A stretch of DNA of 21,379 nucleotides from Gammaproteobacteria bacterium (GCA_030066245.1 JASJBY010000033.1:1-21379); one strand, 5' to 3'. Positions 8,445 to 16,229 are shown, counted from the first letter of the stretch. The notes: generated by a model not told the origin, from the letters alone. Numbers and translations are program-made.

Positions 8445-9147
8445 GGCGCAAGACAAGACGCCCGTGCTGACCGTGGACGGTCCCGGGGGCTCCGGCAAGG
8501 GCACCGTTGCCCGCATCACAGCCGCCCGGCTGGGCTGGCATTTCCTGGACAGCGGCGCCCTGTACAGGCTGCTGGCCCTGGCAGCGGAAAAGCGGGGCCT
8601 GTCCCTGGATGAGGCGGCGCCCCTTGCCGGCCTCGCCAAGGGCCTCGATGTGCGTTTTCAGGGCGGTGAAGACGGCAGCGAGCCTGCCGTGTGGCTGGAC
8701 GACGAGGATGTCACGGACGCCATACGGACTGAGGCCTGCGGCAGCAGCGCCTCCCGGGTCGCCGCCCTGCCTGCAGTACGCCAGGCGCTGCTCGCACGGC
8801 AGCGGGACTTTCGCCAGCCGCCGGGCCTGGTCGCGGACGGGCGTGACATGGGGACGGTCGTGTTTCCCGACGCTCCGGCAAAGGTATTTCTGGACGCGAG
8901 CCCTGAAGAGCGGGCGAGCAGGCGCCATAAGCAGTTGAAAGAAAAAGGAATGGATGCTAGCCTTCGCGATCTCGTCTTGGAGATCGCCGAGCGGGATGCA
9001 CGCGACAGGGCGCGCAGCGCCTCACCACTCAAACCGGCGGATGACGCTGTGGTCATCGACACGACCCACATGAGCATCGACGCGGTCGTGGCGAAGGTGG
9101 TGGCGTTGCTTGCCGGGGCGGGCTTCCAGGACAGAATGGGTCCGTAA
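8437..9147 (+). CDS. cmk: Cytidylate kinase
   Basis: Phosphorylates CMP and dCMP with ATP in pyrimidine nucleotide recycling. It has 236 aa; the E. coli enzyme has about 227. The P-loop is GPGGSGKGT at residues 15-23, followed by FLDSGALYRLLAL (nucleotide-binding region) and VADGRDMGTVVFPDAPAKVFLDASPEERA in two conserved stretches, the CMP-binding and LID-proximal motifs. The frame is open far upstream inside aroA, but the ATG at 8437 gives the family length and begins just before the kinase core. It overlaps the end of aroA by 8 bp. The aroA-cmk-rpsA order is classical in Proteobacteria. Confidence 0.96.
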   Translation: MVEAQDKTPVLTVDGPGGSGKGTVARITAARLGWHFLDSGALYRLLALAAEKRGLSLDEAAPLAGLAKGLDVRFQGGEDGSEPAVWLDDEDVTDAIRTEACGSSASRVAALPAVRQALLARQRDFRQPPGLVADGRDMGTVVFPDAPAKVFLDASPEERASRRHKQLKEKGMDASLRDLVLEIAERDARDRARSASPLKPADDAVVIDTTHMSIDAVVAKVVALLAGAGFQDRMGP

Positions 9148-9168
9148 ATGGTGTAGGGACTCGGGTTG

Positions 9169-9270
9169 CCCTTCGCAGAGCGGAGGGTGTGGTCAAACGT
9201 TTAACCCATGGGTCGTTGCCGGGATGGCGGCACCTGTGAACATTGGGGTACCCCGACAGTTCTGGGGTAC
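9169..9270 (+). promoter_or_regulatory. rpsA mRNA leader with three successive hairpins (candidate S1 autoregulation region)
   Basis: The 138-base gap between cmk and rpsA can fold into three hairpins. H1: CCCTTCGC/GCGGAGGG (9169-9176 with 9180-9187, one G-U pair, loop AGA). H2: TGCCG/CGGCA (9217-9221 with 9228-9232), loop GGATGG, which displays a GGA. H3: GTACCCC/GGGGTAC (9248-9254 with 9264-9270, 9-base loop), ending 15 bases before the rpsA ATG. The E. coli rpsA initiation region is known to consist of three hairpins with GGA in loops and no strong Shine-Dalgarno, and it is repressed by free S1. The hairpins are seen directly; the regulatory role is inferred by analogy. Confidence 0.5.
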
Positions 9271-9285
9271 AGGGTACTGGGAATC

Positions 9286-10959
9286 ATGAGCGAAAGCTTT
9301 GCAGATTTGTTCGAGGAGAGTCAGGCCGCAATCGAAATGCGGCCCGGCGCGATTGTAAGGGGCGTGGTGATCGATATCCGGCCGGACGTGGTGGTGGTGA
9401 ATGCCGGCTTGAAGTCCGAAGGCATGATCCCCGCCTCGCAGTTTACGAATGAGCGCGGCGATCTCGACGTTTCCATAGGGGATGAGGTCGAGGTGGCCCT
9501 TGACACCTTCGAGGACGGCTTCGGTTCCACCATACTTTCTCGCGAGAAGGCGAAGCGCGCCCAGGCTTGGAACGAGCTGGAGAAGGCTTACGAGGAGAGT
9601 CGCACTGTCACGGGCATCCTAACCGGCAAGGTCAAGGGCGGCTTCACTGTCGACATCAGCGACATTCGCGCCTTCCTGCCAGGCTCGTTGGTGGACGTGC
9701 GCCCGGTGCGCGACACCGGCTACCTGGAAGGCAAGCCCCTGGAATTCAGCGTCATCAAGCTGGACCGCCGACGCAATAATGTGGTGGTCTCCCGGCGTGC
9801 CGTGGTGGAGGCCGAGACCAGCGCCGAGCGCGAGGCGCTGCTGGAAAGCCTGCAGGAGGGCGCCCAGATCAAGGGTATCGTCAAGAACCTCACAGACTAT
9901 GGAGCGTTCGTCGACCTTGGCGGCATCGACGGCCTGCTGCACATCACGGACATGGCCTGGCGACGCGTGAAGCACCCGAGCGAGGTGGTCAACGTCGGCG
10001 ACGAGATCGACGTCAAGGTGCTCAAGTTCGACCGTGAGCGCAACCGGGTCTCACTGGGTCTGAAGCAGCTGGGCGAGGATCCTTGGGTTGACATAGAACG
10101 GCGCTACCCTGTCGGTGCGCGCCTTCAGGGCAAGGTCACCAACCTGACGGACTACGGCTGCTTTGTCGAGATCGAGGAGGGCGTCGAGGGGCTGGTCCAC
10201 GTGTCCGAGATGGACTGGACCAATAAGAACATCCACCCGAGCAAGGTCGTGCAAGTGGGCGACGACGTGGAAGTGATGGTGCTCGATATCGATGAAGAGC
10301 GGCGTCGCATCTCTCTCGGCATCAAGCAGTGCAAGTCCAACCCCTGGGAGAGCTTCGCCGCCACACACAATAAGGGCGATCGCGTCGTCGGCAAGATCAA
10401 ATCCATCACCGACTTCGGCATATTCATCGGCCTGGAAGGTGAGATCGACGGACTGGTGCACCTGTCCGACATCTCCTGGAACACGCCTGGCGAGGAAGTC
10501 ATTCGCAACTACAAGAAGGGCGAGGAGATCGAGACGGTGGTGCTCGCCGTCGATGCGGAGCGGGAACGGATCTCCCTTGGGGTCAAGCAGCTTGCCGACG
10601 ATCCTTTCTACCAGTTCCTGACTGCCCATGCCAAGGGCAGCGTAGTTAAAGGAACCGTAATAGAAGTCGATGCAAAAGGGGCCGCGATCGAGCTCGGCGA
10701 GGGTGTTGAAGGCTATATTCGTGCCTCCGAGCTGTCCCGCGACCGGGTTGACGATGCCCGCACCGTGCTGAGTGAAGGCAATGAGGTCGAGGCCAAGTTC
10801 GTCGGTGTCGATCGCAAGAAGCGGGTGATTTCTCTGTCCGTCAAGGCAAAGGAAAGCGAAGAAGAGGCGGCGGCGATGCAGGAGTACAGTGCCGCCTCCG
10901 GCGGTGGCGGCGCGACTCTGGGAGATCTGCTGAAGGAGCAGCTCGACAACAACAACTAG
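9286..10959 (+). CDS. rpsA: 30S ribosomal protein S1
   Basis: Largest ribosomal protein; binds and unwinds mRNA during initiation, mainly on leaders with weak Shine-Dalgarno sequences. From the ATG at 9286 (MSESFADLFEESQAAIEM) it has 557 aa, the same length as E. coli S1. Six S1/OB-fold repeats are visible at about residues 20-86, 104-170, 190-260, 275-346, 362-432 and 449-519. Typical segments are GIVKNLTDYGAFVDLGGIDG, GKVTNLTDYGCFVEIEEGVEG and GKIKSITDFGIFIGLEGEIDG. The first two, diverged repeats are the ribosome-docking ones. The frame is open 78 bases further upstream, but that part covers the structured leader and has no S1 similarity. Confidence 0.98.
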   Translation: MSESFADLFEESQAAIEMRPGAIVRGVVIDIRPDVVVVNAGLKSEGMIPASQFTNERGDLDVSIGDEVEVALDTFEDGFGSTILSREKAKRAQAWNELEKAYEESRTVTGILTGKVKGGFTVDISDIRAFLPGSLVDVRPVRDTGYLEGKPLEFSVIKLDRRRNNVVVSRRAVVEAETSAEREALLESLQEGAQIKGIVKNLTDYGAFVDLGGIDGLLHITDMAWRRVKHPSEVVNVGDEIDVKVLKFDRERNRVSLGLKQLGEDPWVDIERRYPVGARLQGKVTNLTDYGCFVEIEEGVEGLVHVSEMDWTNKNIHPSKVVQVGDDVEVMVLDIDEERRRISLGIKQCKSNPWESFAATHNKGDRVVGKIKSITDFGIFIGLEGEIDGLVHLSDISWNTPGEEVIRNYKKGEEIETVVLAVDAERERISLGVKQLADDPFYQFLTAHAKGSVVKGTVIEVDAKGAAIELGEGVEGYIRASELSRDRVDDARTVLSEGNEVEAKFVGVDRKKRVISLSVKAKESEEEAAAMQEYSAASGGGGATLGDLLKEQLDNNN

Positions 10960-10962
10960 GCG

Positions 10963-11000
10963 TTTCGGGCCCCGGGCCAGGTTACGCCCGGGGCCCGAAA
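10963..11000 (+). other. Strong GC-rich hairpin between rpsA and ihfB
   Basis: A perfect 15-bp inverted repeat (arms 10963-10977 and 10986-11000, loop of 8 bases) begins 4 bases after the rpsA stop. The arm starts TTTCGGGCCCC and the partner ends GGGGCCCGAAA, so the T and A runs are paired within the stem. No U-tract follows, so this is not a textbook intrinsic terminator. It may protect the rpsA 3' end, attenuate read-through into ihfB, or act with Rho. The stem is certain; the function is not. Confidence 0.6.
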
Positions 11001-11063
11001 ACGCTTCGCTTGAGCCGACCGAGTTAAACCCCTGAAATCCGGAATACGCAGCAGGCACCTATT

Positions 11064-11396
11064 ATGAGTACGTCCAACACGGGGAAGGGAACTGTCACGA
11101 AGTCGGAACTCATCGAGCGCATTGCCCAGAAGCAGATGCAGCTTGCCTATAAGGATGTGGAGCTTGCCGTGAAGAGTATTCTGGAGCACATGGCACAGAC
11201 CCTGGCAAGCGGCGAGCGGATTGAAATCCGCGGTTTCGGCAGCTTTTCGTTGCACTACAGGCCAGCCCGCGTGGGTCGTAACCCGAAGAGCGGGGAGCCG
11301 GTTTCGCTGCCCGCCAAGCATGTACCCCACTTCAAGCCCGGCAAAGAGCTGCGCGACCGGGTCGACGAAGAAGGCAATACCTCACCTGATCCCTAG
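11064..11396 (+). CDS. ihfB: Integration host factor subunit beta
   Basis: DNA-bending HU/IHF family protein; IHF-beta pairs with IHF-alpha and acts in replication, recombination and transcription. It has 110 aa. The core TKSELIERIAQKQMQL to HFKPGKELRDR matches IHF-beta closely. GERIEIRGFGSFSLHYR and GRNPKSGEPV are present, with the intercalating proline at P74. Compared with the 94-aa E. coli protein it has an N-terminal extension of about 10 residues (MSTSNTGKGT) and an acidic C-terminal tail (DEEGNTSPDP). No other in-frame start lies nearer the core, so the extension is probably real. Its place after rpsA is conserved in gammaproteobacteria. Confidence 0.96.
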   Translation: MSTSNTGKGTVTKSELIERIAQKQMQLAYKDVELAVKSILEHMAQTLASGERIEIRGFGSFSLHYRPARVGRNPKSGEPVSLPAKHVPHFKPGKELRDRVDEEGNTSPDP

Positions 11397-11486
11397 CATG
11401 GCAGCGGGAGGGCGCTGCGCCGTTCAGGCATGCTCGGCCCACCGCCTTGCAGGCACCGGCAACAGCGCCGTCCCGAAGGCGCGCTG

Positions 11487-12653
11487 ATGCAGGAGCTGCT
11501 CTGGCTGCTGCTACCGCTGGCGGCGCTTTCCGGCTGGTATGCCGCCATGGGGAGCGCGCGCAAACGGGCCGGCGCTCCGCGGACACCGGTGAGCCCGGAT
11601 TACCTCAGGGGAGTCAACTACCTTCTCGACCAGCAGCCCGACAAGGCCATCGAGCTCTTCACCAAGGCACTGGAGGTGGATAGCGAGACGGTGGAAACCC
11701 ATTTGGCCCTGGGTAACCTGTTTCGGCGCCGGGGCGAGGTGGACCGGGCCATTCGCATTCACCAGAACCTCATCAGCCGCGAGAACCTGGCTCCCGCAGA
11801 GCGCAGCGACGCCGTGTTGGAGCTCGGTCATGACTACCTGCGCGCAGGGCTGCTGGACCGTGCGGAAGCCCTCTTCCTGGAGTTAGTCGATTCCGATCGG
11901 CATGCGGAGCGCGCTCTGCGCAAGCTCGTGGACATCTACGAGCAGGAAAGGGACTGGGAGCGGGCCATTCGGACGGCCCGACGCCTGGAGCGCTGCACCG
12001 GAAAACCGCTCGCGCGTGTCATTGCCCATTACCACTGTGAGCAGGCAGAGGAACGCAACGGCGAGGGTCGTCGTGTTGAAGGGCTGGCTACCGTGCGGCG
12101 GGCCCTGGACGTGAGCGCCATTTGTGTTCGCGCGAGCCTTCTGGAGGGCAGATTGCTCTCGGAAAAAGGCCAGTACCGCGCGGCCATGCTGGCCTATAAA
12201 CGGGTCGAACAACAGGATCCCGACTATCTGGCTGAGATTATTGGTCCCCTAGTCGACTGCTGTATCAGAGAGGAGCGGGTGCCGGAGATGATCAAGTACC
12301 TGAGCTACCTGATGGAACGCTACGGCGGCATCACCGTTACCCTGGCTCTGGCGGACATGAAGGCCCGGGAGAAAAGTGAGGCCGAGGCAATCGGGTTCCT
12401 GACGCAGCAGCTTCGGCGCCGGCCTTCGGTGCGTGGTCTGCATCGGCTCATCGAGCTCTCCACGGCCCACGTGGAAGGCCCTGCGGAGGACTACATGATG
12501 CTTCTCGGGGACCTGGCCGACAAGCTTCTCGCCGACCGCCCCGTGTACGCCTGCCGGCAGTGCGGGTTTGCCGGCAAGGTCTTGCATTGGCAGTGCCCGA
12601 GCTGCAAGGATTGGGGCACCGTTAAACCTATCCAGGGTGTGCAAGGTGAGTGA
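11487..12653 (+). CDS. lapB: Lipopolysaccharide assembly protein LapB (YciM)
   Basis: Inner-membrane TPR protein. In E. coli it presents LpxC to the FtsH protease and so tunes lipopolysaccharide synthesis. It has 388 aa (E. coli 389). Residues 3-21 (ELLWLLLPLAALSGWYAAM) form the N-terminal membrane anchor. TPR repeats follow from about residue 36 (DYLRGVNYLLDQQPDKAIEL, THLALGNLFRRRGEVDRAIRIH). The C-terminus carries the rubredoxin-type metal site with C356, C359, C370 and C373 (CRQC ... CPSC). Start ATG 11487 has GAAGG 7 bases upstream; upstream in-frame codons lack similarity. The usual neighbour lapA is absent from the 90-bp gap after ihfB. The end overlaps pyrF by 8 bp. Confidence 0.96.
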   Translation: MQELLWLLLPLAALSGWYAAMGSARKRAGAPRTPVSPDYLRGVNYLLDQQPDKAIELFTKALEVDSETVETHLALGNLFRRRGEVDRAIRIHQNLISRENLAPAERSDAVLELGHDYLRAGLLDRAEALFLELVDSDRHAERALRKLVDIYEQERDWERAIRTARRLERCTGKPLARVIAHYHCEQAEERNGEGRRVEGLATVRRALDVSAICVRASLLEGRLLSEKGQYRAAMLAYKRVEQQDPDYLAEIIGPLVDCCIREERVPEMIKYLSYLMERYGGITVTLALADMKAREKSEAEAIGFLTQQLRRRPSVRGLHRLIELSTAHVEGPAEDYMMLLGDLADKLLADRPVYACRQCGFAGKVLHWQCPSCKDWGTVKPIQGVQGE

Positions 12654-13350
12654 ACCACGGATAATCATCGCGCTGGATGTAGCCGATGCCCGGGATGCGC
12701 TGGAGCTGGCCGCACGCGTGGATCCGGCGCGCTGCCGTCTGAAAGTGGGCAAGGAGCTCTTCACCCGAGCCGGTCCTGCGGTTGTCGAGCAGCTGACCGG
12801 AAAAGGCTTTTCCGTTTTCCTGGACCTCAAGTACCACGACATCCCGAACACTGTGGCGGGTGCCTGTCTAGCCGCCGCAGATCTGGGCGTCTGGATGGTG
12901 AACGTGCATGCCCAGGGTGGACGCCGGATGATGGAGGCGGCGAGGGGGGCCGTTGCGGGCTGTCCGCAGCCACCCCTGCTCGTCGCTGTTACGCTGCTTA
13001 CCAGCTTGGGACAGGACGACCTGCTTGACGTGGGACTGGCGGGCTCGCCATTGGAGAACGTTGTACGGTTGGCCCGCCTGGCCCGTGATTCGGGACTCGA
13101 TGGCGTGGTGTGCTCCCCTCACGAGATCAAGGCCCTGCGACAGACACTGCCGAAGAGTTTCGTGCTCGTAACTCCGGGGATTCGGCCAGCCGGCGCCGAT
13201 GCCCAGGACCAGAAACGGGTTATGACGGCGGCAGAGGCGGTCGAGCGGGGCAGCACCTATCTGGTGATAGGTCGCCCGATAACGCAGGCAGACGATCCCA
13301 TGGCGGCCCTCACCGCCATAGAGAAAGAGATCACGGGACCAGCCGTTTGA
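12646..13350 (+). CDS. pyrF: Orotidine 5'-phosphate decarboxylase
   Basis: Last step of de novo UMP synthesis: OMP to UMP plus CO2. It has 234 aa from a GTG start at 12646, which overlaps the lapB end by 8 bp and has AGGG about 8 bases upstream (AGGGTGTGCAAG). Active-site residues: D11 in IIIALDV, K33 in RLKVG, and the D60-x-K62-xx-D65 triad in FLDLKYHDIPNTV. The phosphate-binding end has TPGIRP and YLVIGRPITQADDP. Longer in-frame starts fall inside lapB and encode no family sequence. The lapB-pyrF pair is conserved in gammaproteobacteria. Its 3' end overlaps the convergent argA gene by 20 bp. Confidence 0.97.
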   Translation: MSEPRIIIALDVADARDALELAARVDPARCRLKVGKELFTRAGPAVVEQLTGKGFSVFLDLKYHDIPNTVAGACLAAADLGVWMVNVHAQGGRRMMEAARGAVAGCPQPPLLVAVTLLTSLGQDDLLDVGLAGSPLENVVRLARLARDSGLDGVVCSPHEIKALRQTLPKSFVLVTPGIRPAGADAQDQKRVMTAAEAVERGSTYLVIGRPITQADDPMAALTAIEKEITGPAV

Positions 13351-14665
13351 GCAGGACTTTGGAGTTGCGCTGGTAGTTGTAGCTCGCCTGCTTGTCCGTC
13401 GGCAGTCCGTCGATGGTCTGTTCCTGGAAACCCCGCTCGAGAAACCAGTGGGTAGCGCGGGTGGTGAGGGCGAACAGGCTGTCGGCGCCGAGGGTCAGGG
13501 CATGCCGCTCCAGGCGTCCAAGCAATAGATCGCCGAAGCCCCGGCTCTGATAGGCGGGATGGACGGCAAGGCAGGCCAGCTCAATTGCCTTCTCGCCTTC
13601 CGCGGGGTAAAGCGCCGCACAGGCGATGATCGTCCCGTCCCGCTCCACCACGGTGAAACGGTGGATCTCCTGCTCGAGTTTTTCCCGTGGGCGGCGTACG
13701 AGAACGCCCTCCCGCTCCAGAGGTTCGATCAGCTCCAGGATTCCGCCTACGTCTTCGATACGGGCCTGTCGAACGTTCTCGTAGGGATCGGCGCTGACCA
13801 TGGTGCCGACGCCGTCGCGCGTGAAGAGCTCCAGCAGTAGCACACCATCCGTGCTCCGGTCCACCAGGTGGGCCCGTTTCACCCCGTTGGTACAGGCATA
13901 GATGGCGCTCTGTAGATGCCGCGCCGTGTCGCTGATCGCCTGGGTGCCTCCAGCGCGGACCTTGGCGAGCTTCCGGCGGGCTTCCGCCAGGGTGAGCTGG
14001 CGCAGTGGCTTGCCGTCTGTATGGCGCAAATCCGGCTGCTCGCCTATCAGCAGTAGCTTGGCGGCCTCCAGCTCCACCGCAATTGCTGTCGCCACGTCCT
14101 CGGCGCTCAGGTTGAAAGCCTCGCCGGTAGGCGAGTAGCCCAGATTTGAGATCAGGACCACGGTTCCCTCTTTGAGCTGCCTTTCGATGCCCTCCCGGTC
14201 CACTCGCCGCACTTCGCCCGTGTGACAGAAGTCCACGCCGTCCCGAATGCCCACCGGCCGGGCCGTGATGAAGTTGCCGGAGGTGACCCGCAGACATGCG
14301 CCCGCCATGGGGGAATTGGGCAGGCCCATGGACAGCAACGCTTCCACCGATACCCTTACGTAGCCGGCTGCTTCCCGGGCAACCACCAGGGATGCGTCGT
14401 CGGTGATCCGCAGCCCGTCCTTGAAGCTTGCCTCGATGCGCCGCTCTTTCATGCGTCGCTCTATCTGCGGCCGAATACCGTGCACGAGAACAATGCGTAT
14501 GCCGAGACTGTTCAGGAGCGCGATGTCCTGAATCAGGTGGTGGAAGCCTTCAGACTCGACCGCTTCGCCACCGAACTGTATGACGAAGGTACGTCCGCGA
14601 TGGGCGTTGATGTAGGGTGACGCCCCACGGAACCAGTCGACGAAAGCCTGGGTTTCTTCAGCCAT
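13331..14665 (-). CDS. argA: N-acetylglutamate synthase (amino-acid acetyltransferase)
   Basis: First committed step of arginine synthesis: glutamate plus acetyl-CoA to N-acetylglutamate. It has 444 aa, the classical ArgA length. The N-terminal amino-acid-kinase-like domain (about residues 26-285, FVIQFGGEAVESEGF, IVLVHGIRPQIERR) is the regulatory part that binds arginine. The C-terminal GNAT domain (about 297-444) has the acetyl-CoA-binding loop QSRGFGDLLL and ends in YNYQRNSKVLLKRLVP, as in ArgA relatives. The start ATG has only a weak GAG upstream. It is transcribed in the same direction as argE, with repeat copy A in the gap between them. No terminator fits between it and pyrF because the two genes overlap tail to tail. 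Confidence 0.96.
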   Translation of the reverse strand: MAEETQAFVDWFRGASPYINAHRGRTFVIQFGGEAVESEGFHHLIQDIALLNSLGIRIVLVHGIRPQIERRMKERRIEASFKDGLRITDDASLVVAREAAGYVRVSVEALLSMGLPNSPMAGACLRVTSGNFITARPVGIRDGVDFCHTGEVRRVDREGIERQLKEGTVVLISNLGYSPTGEAFNLSAEDVATAIAVELEAAKLLLIGEQPDLRHTDGKPLRQLTLAEARRKLAKVRAGGTQAISDTARHLQSAIYACTNGVKRAHLVDRSTDGVLLLELFTRDGVGTMVSADPYENVRQARIEDVGGILELIEPLEREGVLVRRPREKLEQEIHRFTVVERDGTIIACAALYPAEGEKAIELACLAVHPAYQSRGFGDLLLGRLERHALTLGADSLFALTTRATHWFLERGFQEQTIDGLPTDKQASYNYQRNSKVLLKRLVP

Positions 14666-14712
14666 TGGCGCTCAATTCGAAGGTGTTTCAGGAAGTGTAG
14701 CAAGGGGGATTC

Positions 14713-14817
14713 GTGAAGCGTGGACGGTGAATGGTGAATGGTGAGTAGTGAGTAGTGAAGCGTGGAGAAGAACGGTGACTCGGTTGATGGTGACTCGGTG
14801 ATTCGGGGAGGGCAGGG
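14713..14817 (+). repeat. Heptamer/octamer composite repeat, copy A (downstream of argE)
   Basis: From 14713 the sequence reads as eight in-phase heptamers beginning GTG: GTGAAGC, GTGGACG, GTGAATG twice, GTGAGTA twice, GTGAAGC, GTGGAGA. After a short AGAACG linker come GTGACTC/GGTTGAT and GTGACTCG/GTGATTCG units, then GGGAGGGCAGGG. Bases 14755-14817 are almost identical to 16168-16229 (copy B) in the same orientation. The unit lies in the argE-argA gap on the transcribed strand of both genes, so it would be part of their mRNA if they are cotranscribed. Confidence 0.9.
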
Positions 14818-14853
14818 CGGCCGCTCGCTTGCCGATGATGGTCTTGCTGTGGC

Positions 14854-16008
14854 TCAGGTCAGACAAAAGCGCTGGATCAGCTTTCTCAGCAGTTGCACCG
14901 TGGGCTGGAGTCGGTCCATGCTGAGATACTCGTCGGGCTGATGGGCTTGGGCGATGTCCCCCGGGCCGAGCACGATGGTCTCCATGCCCAATTGTCCGAA
15001 GTAGGGGGCTTCGGTTGCGAAGGCGACCGCCTCGGCCGTTCTACCGGTCAGGGTCTCGGCAACGTGCACGACCGCTGAATCAGCCGCTGTCTCCATGGCG
15101 GGTATGCCGTCGAACAGGGCCTCGAATTGCACTGATACGTCGTCGCCGGCCACCGCCGCCTGCACCCGCTCGTGAAGCGTGTCGCGCAACATTTGCAGGC
15201 TCATCCCGGGAAGCGGTCGCAGGTCCAGCTGCAGCTCGCAGTCGCCGCAGATGCGGTTCGGGTTGTCACCGCCGTGTATGTGCCCCAGGTTCAAAGTCGG
15301 AAAGGGAACTGAAAAAAGCCCGTTCCAATGTGCACCCTGGATCTCGTCGCGCCAGGCCAACAGTGCGGCGATCACCCGATGCATCGCCTCCAGGGCGCTG
15401 ACGCCGAGACTGGGGTCGCTGGAGTGGCCGGAGCGCCCCTGAATGCGAACGGCATGCATCATGATGCCTTTGTGCATGCGAACGGGGCGCAAGCCCGTTG
15501 GCTCGCCGATGACCGCATAGCGACCCGGTGCTCTGCCGCTGGCTGCCAGGGCCTTCGCGCCCGACATGCCGGTCTCTTCATCGGCCGTGGCCAGGATCAC
15601 GAGGGGTTTACGGAGCTTGCCCAGTGGCATGTCACGCGCCGCCTCCACTGCCAGCGCGAGAAAGGATTTCATATCCGAGGTGCCCAGCCCGTAGAGTTTT
15701 CCATTAGCTTCTGTCAGCTTGAACGGGTCGTGGCGCCAGCGTGTCTGGTCGTAGGGTACTGTGTCGGCGTGTCCCGCCAATACGAGCCCGTCGCCGGGCG
15801 GCCCCATGCTGGCCACCAGGTTGTACTTGCCCTTTGCTTCGTCAACGGGCGTCAGGCTCACGTGAAAGCCCAGGTCTTCAGCCCATCCGGCCAGACGTTC
15901 GACCACTGCCCGGTTGCCCATGTCGAGGGCGGGATCCGTCGCGCTGACGGAGGGCGCCTCGATGAGCTCTCGAATCATCTGCAAAAGTTTGGGTATGTGT
16001 CGTGGCAT
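14854..16008 (-). CDS. argE: Acetylornithine deacetylase
   Basis: Zinc/cobalt M20-family hydrolase that releases acetate from N-acetylornithine to give ornithine in the linear arginine pathway. It has 384 aa. Metal and catalytic residues can be placed: H80 and D82 in LAGHADTVPYD, D112 in GLGTSDMKSF, E144/E145 in TADEETGMSGA and E169 in VIGEPT. The dimerisation (lid) domain contains GRSGHSSDPSLGVSALEAM, and the C-terminal histidine lies in AQAHQPDEYL. It is co-oriented with argA downstream, grouping two arginine enzymes. The gene is bracketed by direct repeats A and B. The close homologue DapE is less likely because of length and the argA neighbour. Confidence 0.93.
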   Translation of the reverse strand: MPRHIPKLLQMIRELIEAPSVSATDPALDMGNRAVVERLAGWAEDLGFHVSLTPVDEAKGKYNLVASMGPPGDGLVLAGHADTVPYDQTRWRHDPFKLTEANGKLYGLGTSDMKSFLALAVEAARDMPLGKLRKPLVILATADEETGMSGAKALAASGRAPGRYAVIGEPTGLRPVRMHKGIMMHAVRIQGRSGHSSDPSLGVSALEAMHRVIAALLAWRDEIQGAHWNGLFSVPFPTLNLGHIHGGDNPNRICGDCELQLDLRPLPGMSLQMLRDTLHERVQAAVAGDDVSVQFEALFDGIPAMETAADSAVVHVAETLTGRTAEAVAFATEAPYFGQLGMETIVLGPGDIAQAHQPDEYLSMDRLQPTVQLLRKLIQRFCLT

Positions 16009-16083
16009 GCGTCTGATTCTGTCTCGGGATACGCGGGTTCGGCAAGCGGCGTGGCGACAAAGTTCAGTTTAGGGTTTCTTTGA

Positions 16084-16229
16084 GTGAGCAGTGAGCAGTG
16101 AATAGTGAGCAGTGAGTGGTGAGTGGTGAGTGGTGAGTGGTGAAGCGTGATTCGTGAATGGTAAATCGTGAAGCGTGTAGAAGAAGGGTGACTCGGTTGA
16201 GGGTGACTCGGTGACTCGGGAAAGCAGGG
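16084..16229 (+). repeat. Heptamer tandem repeat plus octamer block, copy B (upstream of argE)
   Basis: From 16084 there are 13 uninterrupted heptamers that fit GTRANNN: GTGAGCA, GTGAGCA, GTGAATA, GTGAGCA, four GTGAGTG, GTGAAGC, GTGATTC, GTGAATG, GTAAATC, GTGAAGC. Then comes GTGTAGAAGAAGG, followed by GTGACTCG-type units to about 16220 and AAAGCAGGG. Its right 62 bases match copy A at about 90%. It starts 75 bp upstream of the argE start codon and therefore sits in or near the argE promoter region. The period of 7 and the tolerance for change at the last three bases suggest growth by slippage or a DNA-level function. Confidence 0.92.

Noticed and set aside
6969..8639. Very long antisense open frame across aroA
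   Set aside because: A shadow of GC-rich coding sequence; it runs opposite a secure aroA/cmk pair and its residues show no family pattern. The same applies to antisense frames over serA/pheA and hisC.
16084..16175. CRISPR array
   Set aside because: The period is 7 bases with no spacers of 25-40 bases and no cas genes nearby.
16009..16180. ARG boxes (ArgR operators) in front of argE
   Set aside because: TGAAT and ATTC strings occur, but as direct heptads; no 18-base palindromic ARG box with AT-rich centre was found.
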